DNA of 40,295 nt from Nitrospinota bacterium (lineage in GTDB: Bacteria; Nitrospinota_A; UBA7883; JACRLM01), in assembly GCA_016235255.1 (NCBI GenBank), contig JACRLM010000102.1, positions 1 through 40,295 on the forward strand, given 5' to 3'. The notes beneath the pieces were generated by a model. That model was not told where the DNA came from and ran no database searches. It saw only the letters and a list, made by a program, of their open reading frames with translations. This document shows, one piece after another, positions 6,276 through 14,951 of the stretch. Numbering within the stretch: the stretch's first letter is position 1; each line of letters begins with the position of its first letter. Made by a program: the position numbers and the translations under genes.

Positions 6276-8000
6276 TTAGATTACCTCCTTTATCTTATCA
6301 AGGATCATCGCAGGCGTGAACGGCATGCCCCCGTATATCGGATAGCTGATGGAGTTAAGCCCGGTCTCGGACTTGATAAGCCGGGCAAGCTGCCCCTGCT
6401 TGTTCACTTCCGGGATCAATATCTTCTTGTGCTTGGACGTGAAACCGTTGAGCGCCTTGAGGGGCAGCGGCCACACAAGCTTTGGATACAGCGCCGACAC
6501 TTTTAGCCCCTGCGCCCTGGCAAGCTTCACAGCCTCGCGCACCACGCCAATGGTGGACCCCCAAGTGATTATGCCAAGCCCAGCGCCATCCTGGACGTCC
6601 GCCTCGGTCTTCGGGAAAAAGTCTTCTATGTCGTTTAGCTTGTTAAAGCGCTTGTCGAGCATCTTGGAGTGGTTGTCCGCGGTGTAGCGCGGCGCGGAAG
6701 ACTCCGCGTGCTCAAGCCCCGTGGATATGTACGCCCCGCCAGGAGTGCCGGGCAGCGCCATGGCCGACACGCCAGACGCGGTGAACTCATACCGCGCGAA
6801 AGGCTTGCCGTTTCCTTTGTAAAGCTCGCGGTTGACGATACGCAGGCTCTTCGGATCCGGCCGTTTCATGGAAGCGGTGCGGAATCCCAGGGAGCCGTCC
6901 GACAGGATTATCACCGGAACCTGGTATTTCTCGGCGACGTTGAACGCCTCCACTGTCAGGTACACGCAGTCTTCCACCCCCTCGGGGCTTATCACCACTT
7001 TGGAAGCGTCCCCGTGGCAGCCTAAGGCCGCCAGCAAAAGGTCGCTCTGTTCGTGCTTGGTGGGCAGCCCGGTGGACGGGCCGCCGCGCTGCACGTCGCA
7101 AATCACGATTGGAACCTCGGATATGGAAGCAAGGCCGATCAACTCCTGCATCAAAGAAAGCCCGGGTCCGGACGTGGCGGTCATCGCCTTGGCCCCGGCG
7201 TAAGACGCGCCGATCACGTTGCCAATCGAGGCGATCTCGTCCTCCGCCTGCACAAGCGTCCCCTTGAACTTGGGCAACTCCTTGGAAAGGTAGTTGGCCA
7301 CCTCCGTCGCCGGCGTGATCGGATACGCGGAGAAGAACTGTACGCCCGCAAGCAGGGCGCCAAGCCCCACCGCTTCGTTGCCGGAGATGATGATCGTCCC
7401 TTCCTTCGGTTTGCCAGGATCCATTTTGTATGGATCGGTCTTCTTGAGGTTGTTGCGGACATGGTCCCGCCCGGCGTCCAGGGCCTTGAAGTTAAGCTCC
7501 ACTATCTCGGCGCCCTTCTTGCCGAACTTTTCCTTTATGGTCTCGCGGATCTGATCCATGGATATGGCGAAAAGCTCCGCCACCGCCCCCATCGCCACCA
7601 TGTTCTTCACCCGGTACATCCCCAGGTCTTCCTTGGCGGTCTTGCTCATGGGAACCGGATAGCATGTGACACCCGGTATATTCTGCTCTTCGGCGATGTC
7701 GCCCCCCGGATAGTCGTACACGAGCACCGTTCCTTCTTTCATCAGCTTTACGTTCTGGTCCAGCGCTTCCTGGTTGAAGGCGACCATCACGTCAAATCCG
7801 CTCCCTTCGCACAAAATATTGTCATGGGCGAAGCGGGTCTGGTACATGGCGTACCCGCCCCTTATCTCCGCCGGAAATGTCTTGAAGGTCAGCACCTCCA
7901 GGCCGGAGCGCGCCGCGGCCTGGGCCACCATGTCGCCGGAGGAGATGATGCCTTCGCCTCCCTCGCCCCCGAACCGGATGATCAGATCGTTCTGTGCCAC
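6276..8000 (-). CDS. korA: 2-oxoacid (2-oxoglutarate):ferredoxin oxidoreductase, fused gamma-alpha subunit
   Basis: About 574 residues carrying an N-terminal gamma domain (1-185, starting 'IIRFGGEGGEGIISSGD') fused to the alpha, pyrimidine-binding domain (from ~205, with 'FFSAYPITPATE', 'AEDEIASIGNVIGASYAGA' and 'TSGPGLSLMQE'). This fused form is the usual partner of a KorB-type beta subunit. I prefer the GTG at 8000, which has AAGGTGGG just upstream; a TTG at 8015 would place that site inside the coding region. The enzyme makes succinyl-CoA, CO2 and reduced ferredoxin from 2-oxoglutarate, or runs in reverse in a reductive TCA cycle. Confidence 0.93.
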   Translation of the reverse strand: MAQNDLIIRFGGEGGEGIISSGDMVAQAAARSGLEVLTFKTFPAEIRGGYAMYQTRFAHDNILCEGSGFDVMVAFNQEALDQNVKLMKEGTVLVYDYPGGDIAEEQNIPGVTCYPVPMSKTAKEDLGMYRVKNMVAMGAVAELFAISMDQIRETIKEKFGKKGAEIVELNFKALDAGRDHVRNNLKKTDPYKMDPGKPKEGTIIISGNEAVGLGALLAGVQFFSAYPITPATEVANYLSKELPKFKGTLVQAEDEIASIGNVIGASYAGAKAMTATSGPGLSLMQELIGLASISEVPIVICDVQRGGPSTGLPTKHEQSDLLLAALGCHGDASKVVISPEGVEDCVYLTVEAFNVAEKYQVPVIILSDGSLGFRTASMKRPDPKSLRIVNRELYKGNGKPFARYEFTASGVSAMALPGTPGGAYISTGLEHAESSAPRYTADNHSKMLDKRFNKLNDIEDFFPKTEADVQDGAGLGIITWGSTIGVVREAVKLARAQGLKVSALYPKLVWPLPLKALNGFTSKHKKILIPEVNKQGQLARLIKSETGLNSISYPIYGGMPFTPAMILDKIKEVI

Positions 8001-8025
8001 TTTCCCACCTTTCAATAAATTTAGA

Positions 8026-8895
8026 CTAGTTCATCGCCTTCTGTATTGTCCCGCCCAAATCCGCGGGAGACTTGCAAACCTTTATCCCGGCCGCGGACAT
8101 GGCCTTCATCTTTTCGTCCGCCGTACCTTTGCCGCCGGAAATGATGGCGCCGGCGTGTCCCATGCGCCGCCCGGGGGGCGCGGTCTGCCCGGCGATGAAA
8201 CCCACCACCGGTTTTTTCACCTTCGCCTTCACATACTCCGCCGCGTCCTCTTCCGCCGATCCGCCGATCTCGCCGATCATGCAGATGGCCTTGGTCTGCG
8301 GGTCGTTGTTGAAAAGCTCTATCGCGTCTATGAAATTGGTCCCGTTCACAGGGTCGCCACCGATGCCGATGCATGTTGACTGACCGATCCCCAGCGCGGT
8401 CAACTGCCCCACCACCTCATATGTGAGCGTGCCGGAGCGGGATACCACCCCCACAGGGCCGGGTTTGTGTATATGCCCGGGCATGATCCCTATCTTCGCC
8501 TTGCCGGGGGTTATGATCCCCGGGCAGTTGGGGCCGATGAGCCGTACCTGTTTGTCTTTAAGGTAGTTCTTTATCTTTATCATGTCATACACCGGGATCC
8601 CCTCGGTGATGCAGACGATCAGCGATATCCCGGCCTCCGCCGCCTCGAATATGGCGTCCGCCGAAAAAGGTGGCGGCACGAATATCATGGTGGCGTTGGC
8701 GCCCGTGGCGGCCACGGCGCGCTTTACGGTGTTGAACACCGGCACGCCTTCCACTTCTTGCCCCTCCTTGCCCGGGGTGACCCCGCCCACGACTTTCGTG
8801 CCGTAAGCCTTGCAACCCGCCGCGTGGAAGGAGCCTTCCTTGCCGGTGATCCCCTGAACGATCAGTTTTGTGTTCTCGTCAACCAGTACGCTCAT
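8026..8895 (-). CDS. sucD: Succinyl-CoA synthetase (succinate-CoA ligase), alpha subunit
   Basis: A 289-residue subunit carrying the CoA site ('[20 protein letters not shown]') and the phosphorylated histidine H247 in '[18 protein letters not shown]'. '[20 protein letters not shown]' is another family hallmark. It acts with SucC to interconvert succinyl-CoA and succinate while making or using a nucleoside triphosphate. It lies 20 nt downstream of sucC and 25 nt upstream of korA, as one operon. Confidence 0.97.
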   Translation of the reverse strand: MSVLVDENTKLIVQGITGKEGSFHAAGCKAYGTKVVGGVTPGKEGQEVEGVPVFNTVKRAVAATGANATMIFVPPPFSADAIFEAAEAGISLIVCITEGIPVYDMIKIKNYLKDKQVRLIGPNCPGIITPGKAKIGIMPGHIHKPGPVGVVSRSGTLTYEVVGQLTALGIGQSTCIGIGGDPVNGTNFIDAIELFNNDPQTKAICMIGEIGGSAEEDAAEYVKAKVKKPVVGFIAGQTAPPGRRMGHAGAIISGGKGTADEKMKAMSAAGIKVCKSPADLGGTIQKAMN

Positions 8896-8915
8896 TTAAA
8901 TACGGCCTTTCGAAG

Positions 8916-10082
8916 CTATACCGCTGCCCGGGTGGCGGCGACGGCCTTTTCCGCCCCGTCCCGCATCCCGTTGGCCACGATGAAGTTGAACCCGCTTTCC
9001 TTCAATATCCTTTTCCCTTCGTCCACGTTCGTCCCCTCCATCCGGATTATCACCGGGGCGGTGACGTTTATCTTGCGCGCCGCGTTCACAACGCCGTTGG
9101 CCAGCCTGTCGCACCGCAGGATGCCGCCGAAGATGTTTATGAATATCCCCTGCACGTTCTTGTCCGCCAGGATTATGCGGAACGCGCTTTCTATCTGCTC
9201 CTCCGAGGCCCCGCCGCCCACATCGAGGAAATTGGCCGGCTCGCCGCCGGAAAGTTTTATGATATCCATCGTGGCCATCGCAAGCCCGGCGCCGTTGACC
9301 ATGCATCCGATGGCGCCGTCCAGCTTTATATAGTTGAGGTTGTGGCGGCTGGCCTCTATCTCAAGCTCCGCTTCCTCGTTCAGGTCCCGCATCTCCACCA
9401 CGTCTTTCTGGCGGTACAATGCGTTGTCGTCAAAGTTCATCTTGCAGTCGAGCGCCAGCACCCGGTTGTCCGACGTGATCACCAATGGATTGATCTCCGC
9501 CATGGAGCAGTCCTTCCCCTCGAAAGCCTTGTACAGCTTCATTATGAAGTCCACCCCGGCCTTGAAAGCGTCGCCGGAAAGCTTCAAGAAAAACGCCATG
9601 TCCCGCGCCTGGCAGGGCATAAGCCCGATGGCCGGGTCCACCCATACCTTCATTATCTTTTCGGGAGTTTTGGCGGCCACCTCCTCAATTTCCATGCCCC
9701 CCTCTTCGGAGACCATGAAGCAGGGGCGGGCCCGGTCCCTGTCCACCACGATGCCCATGTAAAGCTCTTTTACGATGGTCATCCCCTCTTCAATCAAAAG
9801 GGTACGGACCTCGCGCCCCTCCGGGCCGGTCTGGTGGGTCACAAGGGTCTTGCCGATGAGTTCTTTTGCGATCTTGACCGCCTCGTCCCGGGTCTTGGCC
9901 AGCTTCACGCCGCCAGCCTTGCCCCGCCCGCCGGCGTGTATCTGCGCCTTTACCACCACCGGCAGCCCCATTTCGTCCGCCGCCGCTCCCGCGTCCTCCG
10001 CCTTGACCGCCACCTTGCCCCGAGGGGTGGGGACGCCGAATTTCCGCAAAATCTCTTTAGCCTGGTATTCGTGGATTTTCAT
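8916..10082 (-). CDS. sucC: Succinyl-CoA synthetase (succinate-CoA ligase), beta subunit
   Basis: A 388-residue ATP-grasp subunit of standard length. It starts '[20 protein letters not shown]' and includes '[20 protein letters not shown]' (nucleotide-binding region), 'EINPLVIT' (metal ligand segment) and, near residue 310, '[14 protein letters not shown]'. AAGGATGG precedes the ATG. It heads the leftward operon sucC-sucD-korA-korB. Nucleotide specificity (ATP or GTP) cannot be read with confidence. Confidence 0.97.
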   Translation of the reverse strand: MKIHEYQAKEILRKFGVPTPRGKVAVKAEDAGAAADEMGLPVVVKAQIHAGGRGKAGGVKLAKTRDEAVKIAKELIGKTLVTHQTGPEGREVRTLLIEEGMTIVKELYMGIVVDRDRARPCFMVSEEGGMEIEEVAAKTPEKIMKVWVDPAIGLMPCQARDMAFFLKLSGDAFKAGVDFIMKLYKAFEGKDCSMAEINPLVITSDNRVLALDCKMNFDDNALYRQKDVVEMRDLNEEAELEIEASRHNLNYIKLDGAIGCMVNGAGLAMATMDIIKLSGGEPANFLDVGGGASEEQIESAFRIILADKNVQGIFINIFGGILRCDRLANGVVNAARKINVTAPVIIRMEGTNVDEGKRILKESGFNFIVANGMRDGAEKAVAATRAAV

Positions 10083-10252
10083 AAACCATCCTTCAATTTC
10101 GTGAAGCGCGCGCTATTATGGCGGCGTCTTTTTCTTTTCGCGAACTTTGTCTTATAACATAACTGTTTGGAGCCCGTCAAACCCATTTTGTTCACAGGCG
10201 GGCAGGAGGGGATGCGGAGGGCAATCGGATGGACCGGCGGCCAATATAATCG

Positions 10253-11476
10253 CTACACCGCCCCGCCGTCTCCATTCTCCCCGCCGGAACCGGGAACGGG
10301 GAGTTCCTCGGCCTTGGCAAGCTTGCCGGAGAGGACACGGGCGCGCTTTTCCACGTCCTCTATCCCTCCGCTGGCCTCTTCGAGTTTCTTTTTCGTCCGG
10401 GCCAGGCTGTCGCCGAACTTGCCGAACTCGGTCTTCACCAGCCCAAGAATGTTCCACACCTCGCTGGTCCTTTTCTGGATGGCCAATGTCTTAAAGCCCA
10501 TCTGCAGGCTGTTCAAAAGCGCCGCCAGCGTGGTGGGCCCGGCGATCATCACCCGGCACTCCCTCTGGGCATAGTCGAAAAGCCCCGGCCTGCGCAGCAC
10601 TTCCGCATAAAGACTTTCCGATGGCAGAAAAAGTATCGCAAAATCAGTGCTGTACGGTGGATTAATGTATTTGTCCCTGATTTTTTTGGCTTCCGCTTTT
10701 ATGGTGTTTTCCAGGGCCTTGGCCGCCTCGTTGGAAGCTTCCATATCCCCTTTCTCCCGCGCCTGTTCCAGCCTGTGATAGTCCTCCAGCGGGAATTTCG
10801 CGTCTATCGGCAGCAATAGTGGGCCGCCGTCCGGCCCTTCGGGGAGTTTTACGGCGAATTCCACCCTTTCTGCGCTGTTGGGCTTGGTCGCCACGTTCTT
10901 GGCGTACTGTTCAGGGGTGAATATCTGCTCCAACAGCGACTCCAACGCAACTTCCCCCCATACGCCCCGGCTTTTGACGTTGGTTAGCGTGCGGTTCAGA
11001 TCCCCCACGCTGGCCGCAAGCGTCCGCATTTCCCCGATTCCGGCGTGAACCCTGTCCAACTGGTCGGACACCTGCTTGAAACTGCGCCCGAGCTTCTGTT
11101 CGAGGGTGTCGTGAAGCTTTTCGTCCACGGTCAGGCGCATTTTCTCAAGCTTGGCGTTGTTGTCCTCCTGTATGGCCTTTAACCGCCCCTCAACGCTCTC
11201 CCTTATGCCGTTAAGGAGCGACATCACAGTGTCGCCGAACTGTTTTAGCGAATCGCGCTGTTCTTCCCGGCCGCTCCGGGAGCTCTTGCCTATCTCGTCG
11301 CGGATGCGCCCCATCTCTTCGCGCAAGGCGGATTCGCTTTGGATCCGGGATTTTTCGATGTAGGAAATCGTCCGGTTCTCGCCATCACCGGCGGATTTGG
11401 AGCGTAAAAGGGATATCAGCAGCGCCACAGCCGCGATATTGAGGATAACAGATGCGTAAACAGCCAGTTCAGCCAT
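10253..11476 (-). CDS. rmuC: DNA recombination protein RmuC homologue
   Basis: About 407 residues: a membrane anchor at the N-terminus (residues ~5-25, 'VYASVILNIAAVALLISLL'), a long coiled coil (~40-160), then the RmuC nuclease-like domain. That domain contains 'SRGVWGEVALESLLEQIFTP', 'LPIDAKFPLEDY', 'DFAILFLPSESLYAEVLR' and 'MIAGPTTLAALLNSLQMGF'. RmuC limits inversions at short repeats in E. coli; its activity here is presumed similar. I chose the ATG at 11476; a TTG at 11503 would add nine residues ahead of the anchor. It is separated from sucC by 170 nt. Confidence 0.92.
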   Translation of the reverse strand: MAELAVYASVILNIAAVALLISLLRSKSAGDGENRTISYIEKSRIQSESALREEMGRIRDEIGKSSRSGREEQRDSLKQFGDTVMSLLNGIRESVEGRLKAIQEDNNAKLEKMRLTVDEKLHDTLEQKLGRSFKQVSDQLDRVHAGIGEMRTLAASVGDLNRTLTNVKSRGVWGEVALESLLEQIFTPEQYAKNVATKPNSAERVEFAVKLPEGPDGGPLLLPIDAKFPLEDYHRLEQAREKGDMEASNEAAKALENTIKAEAKKIRDKYINPPYSTDFAILFLPSESLYAEVLRRPGLFDYAQRECRVMIAGPTTLAALLNSLQMGFKTLAIQKRTSEVWNILGLVKTEFGKFGDSLARTKKKLEEASGGIEDVEKRARVLSGKLAKAEELPVPGSGGENGDGGAV

Positions 11477-11522
11477 GGATATCAAGCCCGGCGTAGCGGC
11501 CAATGGCCGACTTTATATGAAA

Positions 11523-11597
<75 letters not shown>

Positions 11598-11649
11598 ATG
11601 CCGGGAACTTGCAAATGAACAATGAATTTTATCCATTCCGGATGACATG

Positions 11650-12117
11650 TCAATAAGAATCAGTGGCAAGGGCCCGATGTTCGATCTTGACGCATTTGTC
11701 CTGCACCACGGTCATCCCCGCCGCGCGAAGGCGCCTGGCCGCTTCGTTGTTGACTATGCCAAGCTGAAGCCACGCAACTTTGGGCCCTTTGGCGATCACT
11801 TCGTCCACCAGCCCGCCGATAAGCTCCGCCCGCATGAAAAAGTCCACAATGTCCACTTCGCCTGGTATCTCTGGAAGCTTTGCGTACGCTTTTATCCCTT
11901 TCCAGCCTCTCTCGTTGAGGGCGGGGTTTACCGGGATGATGGTATAACCGTGATCCATAAGATAGGCGGCCACATCGTTGGATGCCCTCCCAGGCTTGTC
12001 CGAAAGGCCGACAACGGCGATGGTTTTGGCCGATTTTAGAATTCCGGCTATCACGTCCGCCGGAGGATTCCCTTCCGGCCCCGGAGGTCTTTTGCTGATA
12101 TCGCACGATTCTGGCAT
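11650..12117 (-). CDS. CoA-binding (Rossmann-fold) protein, YccU-like
   Basis: A 155-residue protein of the CoA_binding family. The core is 'TIAVVGLSDKPGRASNDVAAYLMDHGY', then 'IIPVNPALNERGWKGIKAYA', 'VDIVDFFMRAELIGGLVDE' and 'VAWLQLGIVNNEAARRLRAAG', a single domain similar to the N-terminal domain of the SucD/acetate-CoA ligase superfamily. Members bind nucleotide-like ligands, and physiological roles are poorly defined. It is 34 nt downstream of the anti-sigma factor gene and probably in that operon. Confidence 0.85.
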   Translation of the reverse strand: MPESCDISKRPPGPEGNPPADVIAGILKSAKTIAVVGLSDKPGRASNDVAAYLMDHGYTIIPVNPALNERGWKGIKAYAKLPEIPGEVDIVDFFMRAELIGGLVDEVIAKGPKVAWLQLGIVNNEAARRLRAAGMTVVQDKCVKIEHRALATDSY

Positions 12118-12151
12118 AGCGGGCCTTTCTTGCGGCGTGGGACCCTGCGGC

Positions 12152-12409
12152 TCACTTCACGCCTGCGTCTATCTCTTTTTTAAGGAATTCCCGAAGGTTC
12201 GCCGACACCTTGCGCGGGATGTCCTGGGCTGGCGATCCTTCCTTCCTGTATAGCTCAACTGCCCTGCGCAAGGTGTTTATGAAGGCCACGCAAGGTTCGC
12301 ACCCCTTGATATGCGCCTCTATCTGGCCGCAGATGTCTGGATCTAAATCCCTGTCGATATAGTCGCTTATTTTCTCGAATATCTCACGGCATTTCATCTT
12401 GTCGGTCAT
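12152..12409 (-). CDS. Zinc-binding anti-sigma factor (ZAS type)
   Basis: An 85-residue soluble protein with the ZAS zinc signature: C7, then H33-x3-C37-x2-C40 ('AHIKGCEPC'), and a basic-acidic helical tail. ZAS proteins hold ECF sigma factors inactive and release them on a signal, often oxidation of the cysteines. Its ATG overlaps the stop of the sigma-factor gene by 4 nt, so the pair is co-translated. There is no membrane segment, so it senses a cytoplasmic signal. Confidence 0.88.
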   Translation of the reverse strand: MTDKMKCREIFEKISDYIDRDLDPDICGQIEAHIKGCEPCVAFINTLRRAVELYRKEGSPAQDIPRKVSANLREFLKKEIDAGVK

Positions 12410-13071
12410 CGTTCATTCCCGATTTTTCCGGCGCTGGTCATGTCCAGCGTCCCGTCAAAGTATTTGGTGAGCGCCTCCCGCAACACCAGACGCGCCCTGT
12501 GAAGCCGAGACTTCACCGCAGCCACCGTCATGTTGAGTATCTGGCCGATCTCTATGTTCGAAAACCCCTCCACGTCCTTCATAATCAACACTATGCGTTT
12601 GTCCTCGGGGAGGCTGGATATGATCGTGTCCAGCAGGCGCTTTATCTCGTCGTTCCCGTGCATCAGCGCCGGATTTTTCGACCAGTCAACAATCTCCCTT
12701 TGCAGCGACGACCCGTCAAACTCCAGCGGCTTGTCTATCGAAACCAGGTCCACCTTCTTTTTCTTCCTGATCCGCATCAGGCATCCGTTGGTGGCTATCT
12801 TGAAAAGCCATGTGGAAAACGCCGACTCCCCCCGGAACGACTCCAGCGACTTGTACACCTGCAGGAACGTCTCCTGCAAAACGTCCTCCGCGTCCTCTTG
12901 GCTGTTCAAGAACTTAACGCAATGGTTGTAGACCCTGCTTTCGTACTTGTTGACAATGCGCTCAAAGGCCCTGAACGAACCGGCCTTGACCTGCGCGATA
13001 AACTCCAGGTCCTCGGCCTTGTTCTCTTCGGCCCCGGACGCGGCCTCGCCGTTAGCTGTATCTGTCGCCAT
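12406..13071 (-). CDS. ECF-type RNA polymerase sigma factor (RpoE-like)
   Basis: A 221-residue sigma-70 family factor. Region 2 (residues ~33-105) contains 'YNHCVKFLNSQEDAEDVLQE' followed by 'TFLQVYKSLESFRGESAFST'. Region 4 (~150-205) contains 'LPEDKRIVLIMKDVEGFSN' and the helix-turn-helix 'IGQILNMTVAAVKSRLHRAR'. Regions 1 and 3 are absent, as expected for ECF factors. The short acidic N-terminal extension is variable in the family. It is paired with a ZAS anti-sigma factor. I could not define its promoter motif from this window. Confidence 0.94.
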   Translation of the reverse strand: MATDTANGEAASGAEENKAEDLEFIAQVKAGSFRAFERIVNKYESRVYNHCVKFLNSQEDAEDVLQETFLQVYKSLESFRGESAFSTWLFKIATNGCLMRIRKKKKVDLVSIDKPLEFDGSSLQREIVDWSKNPALMHGNDEIKRLLDTIISSLPEDKRIVLIMKDVEGFSNIEIGQILNMTVAAVKSRLHRARLVLREALTKYFDGTLDMTSAGKIGNER

Positions 13072-13185
13072 TTTGGATGCCGCCGGACGTTAATAGGTTC
13101 TTAAATGAATTGAAAACCGGCATCATGCTAGCAATTTGCGGGCCAAGTGGCAAGGGGTAAGCATTTATAACAAATCGTCAGAGCC

Positions 13186-13640
13186 GCTTCAAAAAAATCC
13201 CGCTCGGCGGGGCGTTGTAGCGCCAGACGCGGTCTCCCCGCTGTTCTAAAACAGCGCCACGAGGAATCCGGGGTGACCGCCCTTGCGGGCTACAACACCC
13301 CGGACAGCAATTCGTTCCCCCCTGGGAGCGCGGGCATCTTGCCCGCAATCGGTATGTCGCGGATCAATACCGCGATATACCGAAAAAGAACTATGGCGCT
13401 ATCGTTACCGGTGTTTTATTGGGCGCGGTTTTTCCTTCTGAACGCCGCCATCGAAACGGCATTCAGAAGATGCGGGCAAGATTGCCCGCGCTACCAAAAG
13501 AACCGTGGTCAGCGACCACGGGGAAGCGTTAAGAGGCGACCACGGGGAAGCGCCAATAGAGGTGGCCACGGGGAAGCGGGAAAAATATTGCGGGCAATTC
13601 GCTGTGGCCGAGCCACTCGCTGTGGCCGAGCCACCCCGCG
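13186..13640. repeat. Hairpin-rich repeat cluster in a 690-nt gene-free gap
   Basis: Between the sigma-factor gene (ends 13071) and 13765 I see no credible gene. The gap holds several inverted repeats: GTTGTAGC/GCTACAAC (from 13214 to ~13297); TCCGGGGT/ACCCCGGA (~13267-13304); CGGTATGTCGCGG/CCGCGATATACCG (~13350-13382); CCTTCTGAACGCCG/CGGCATTCAGAAGA (~13434-13471); and the outer pair GGGAGCGCGGGCA..TTGCCCGC (~13324) with its inverse (~13471-13495). These are followed by three copies of CACGGGGAAGCG (13517-13578) and a perfect 18-bp tandem duplication TCGCTGTGGCCGAGCCAC at 13599-13634. The pattern resembles REP/MITE-type dispersed repeats. The two open frames crossing it follow the repeat and are not genes. 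Confidence 0.65.
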
Positions 13641-13689
13641 CTCCGAGGGAATTTGAAAAATACGCTCTTGATTTTGTGCAGGATCGTTG

Positions 13690-13698
13690 TGATAGAAT
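13690..13698 (+). promoter_or_regulatory. Extended -10 promoter candidate
   Basis: TGTGATAGAAT gives an extended -10 (TG-N-TAGAAT, hexamer 13693-13698). A TTGATT 19 nt upstream is a weak -35. It lies 67 nt ahead of the gene starting at 13765. The same TGTGATAGAAT string occurs upstream of the gene at 18281. Confidence 0.4.
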
Positions 13699-13764
13699 AA
13701 TACAACCAAACGCGGTCTGCTTTGGTTCTGTCTTTTGTAGTTTCACAACTGGAGGCTTGCCAAA

Positions 13765-14154
13765 ATGCCGGATGAGAAACCCCATGACAAGAATATGGAA
13801 GTTCTCACCAGGGCCATTGTAGAGGCCATAACCAAGTCCAGGGAAGTGCGCGAGGCTGTCCGCAAGCTTTCCGAGACGGACGAGGTATGCTCCAAGTCTT
13901 TCATGGTGCTCATGCTAAAGGTGGCAAACCTGGCGGACACTATGGGGCTGGACTTTCCGGACGTATGCGGCCATGACGCGGCCCCGCGCAAAACAAGGTC
14001 CAGGGCCGATGAAGGAACCGGGGAAAACGCTCCCAAGCCGGAGGCGGTGGAGGACGGCCGCGCCCTTTCCAAGCGGGAAAAGGAGTTCCGCGAATTCTTG
14101 GCCGAAAACTTCGACACCGAAGCATGGCTTAAGAAACTTGGCCTGAAGTTCTGA
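13765..14154 (+). CDS. Hypothetical protein, 129 residues
   Basis: I do not recognise this protein. The N-terminal ~60 residues are helical ('MEVLTRAIVEAITKSREVREAV'), with two cysteines spaced about 26 residues apart (C43, C68). A charged low-complexity linker (~72-98) follows. The C-terminal ~30 residues ('KREKEFREFLAENFDTEAWLKK') are a strongly charged helix and look like a conserved tail. There is no signal peptide or membrane segment. GGAGG lies 9 nt before the ATG, so expression is credible. It sits 27 nt upstream of the PIMT gene and may share its transcript. Confidence 0.7.
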   Translation: MPDEKPHDKNMEVLTRAIVEAITKSREVREAVRKLSETDEVCSKSFMVLMLKVANLADTMGLDFPDVCGHDAAPRKTRSRADEGTGENAPKPEAVEDGRALSKREKEFREFLAENFDTEAWLKKLGLKF

Positions 14155-14181
14155 TCCGGCCGTCCAGGCCGTTTTACCGAG

Positions 14182-14901
14182 ATGAGGCCATGGCTTGCGA
14201 TCATAATGTTCCTGGCGGTTTTCGCGCCATTTGAGCAAGGCTGCCACCCCCATATGGACCAGACGGACCTTCGCAACGCAAAACGCATGATGATCGAGGC
14301 GCACCTAAAGGGGCGCGGGATCACCAACGCCGATGTGCTGGCCGCCATGGAATCGGTCCCCAGGGAAAAATTCGTGGACAAGGCGTATATGAGCCAGGCA
14401 TATGACGATAACCCTCTTCCGATTGGCTCCGGACAGACCATAAGCCAGCCGTATATCGTGGCGCTTATGACACAGGCGTTGACCATCAAAAAAACCGACA
14501 AGGTCCTTGAAATCGGCTCCGGTTCCGGATATCAGGCTGCTGTGCTCTCCGAACTGGCCGGGGAAGTTTATACAATCGAGATTCATGACACCCTGGCCAC
14601 GGAGGCGGCCGAAAGGCTTAAGCGGCTCGGCTACTCAAACGTGGCTGTCAAATGCGCCGACGGTTATTCTGGATGGCCGGAACACGCCCCTTTCGACAAG
14701 ATAATACTAACAGCCGCGCCAGGCCATGTGCCCGCCCCGCTCGAGGCCCAGCTTGCCGAGGGGGGGCGGATTATCCTGCCGGTCGGGGGAGGATTCATCC
14801 AGGATCTGGTGATAGGCGTGAAGAAGAGCGGCGTGGTGACATACAAGGATATAACCGCGGTGCGTTTCGTGCCGATGACAGGCGTCATTGAAAACGACTG
14901 A
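14182..14901 (+). CDS. pcm: Protein-L-isoaspartate O-methyltransferase, exported form
   Basis: A 239-residue SAM-dependent enzyme that methylates L-isoaspartyl residues so that damaged proteins can be repaired. Family blocks are clear: 'VPREKFVDKAY', 'YDDNPLPIGSGQTISQPYIV' and the SAM motif 'VLEIGSGSGYQAAVL', then 'AAPGHVPAPLEAQLAEGGR' with 'ILPVGG'. Residues 1-21 form a hydrophobic signal-like segment (MRPWLAIIMFLAVFAPFEQGC). The cysteine at 21 has a poor lipobox (E-Q-G-C), so cleavage or anchoring is uncertain. That segment suggests a periplasmic enzyme, whereas E. coli Pcm is cytoplasmic. Confidence 0.92.
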   Translation: MRPWLAIIMFLAVFAPFEQGCHPHMDQTDLRNAKRMMIEAHLKGRGITNADVLAAMESVPREKFVDKAYMSQAYDDNPLPIGSGQTISQPYIVALMTQALTIKKTDKVLEIGSGSGYQAAVLSELAGEVYTIEIHDTLATEAAERLKRLGYSNVAVKCADGYSGWPEHAPFDKIILTAAPGHVPAPLEAQLAEGGRIILPVGGGFIQDLVIGVKKSGVVTYKDITAVRFVPMTGVIEND

Positions 14902-14951
14902 CCGTTACACTACAATCAGACCCCGGGGAAACCTGTAATGACGGAGAATTG

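Noticed and set aside
8001..8015. TTG start giving korA five extra residues
   Set aside because: It would place the AAGGTGGG ribosome site inside the coding sequence; GTG at 8000 fits better.
13500..13640. Short repeats considered as CRISPR or iterons
   Set aside because: Only three imperfect copies plus one duplication, irregular spacing, no spacers, no cas or replication gene nearby.
13273..13785. Open frames on both strands of the repeat cluster (127 and 126 codons)
   Set aside because: They translate repeat DNA (strings such as AGILPAIG), overlap each other and lack ribosome sites.
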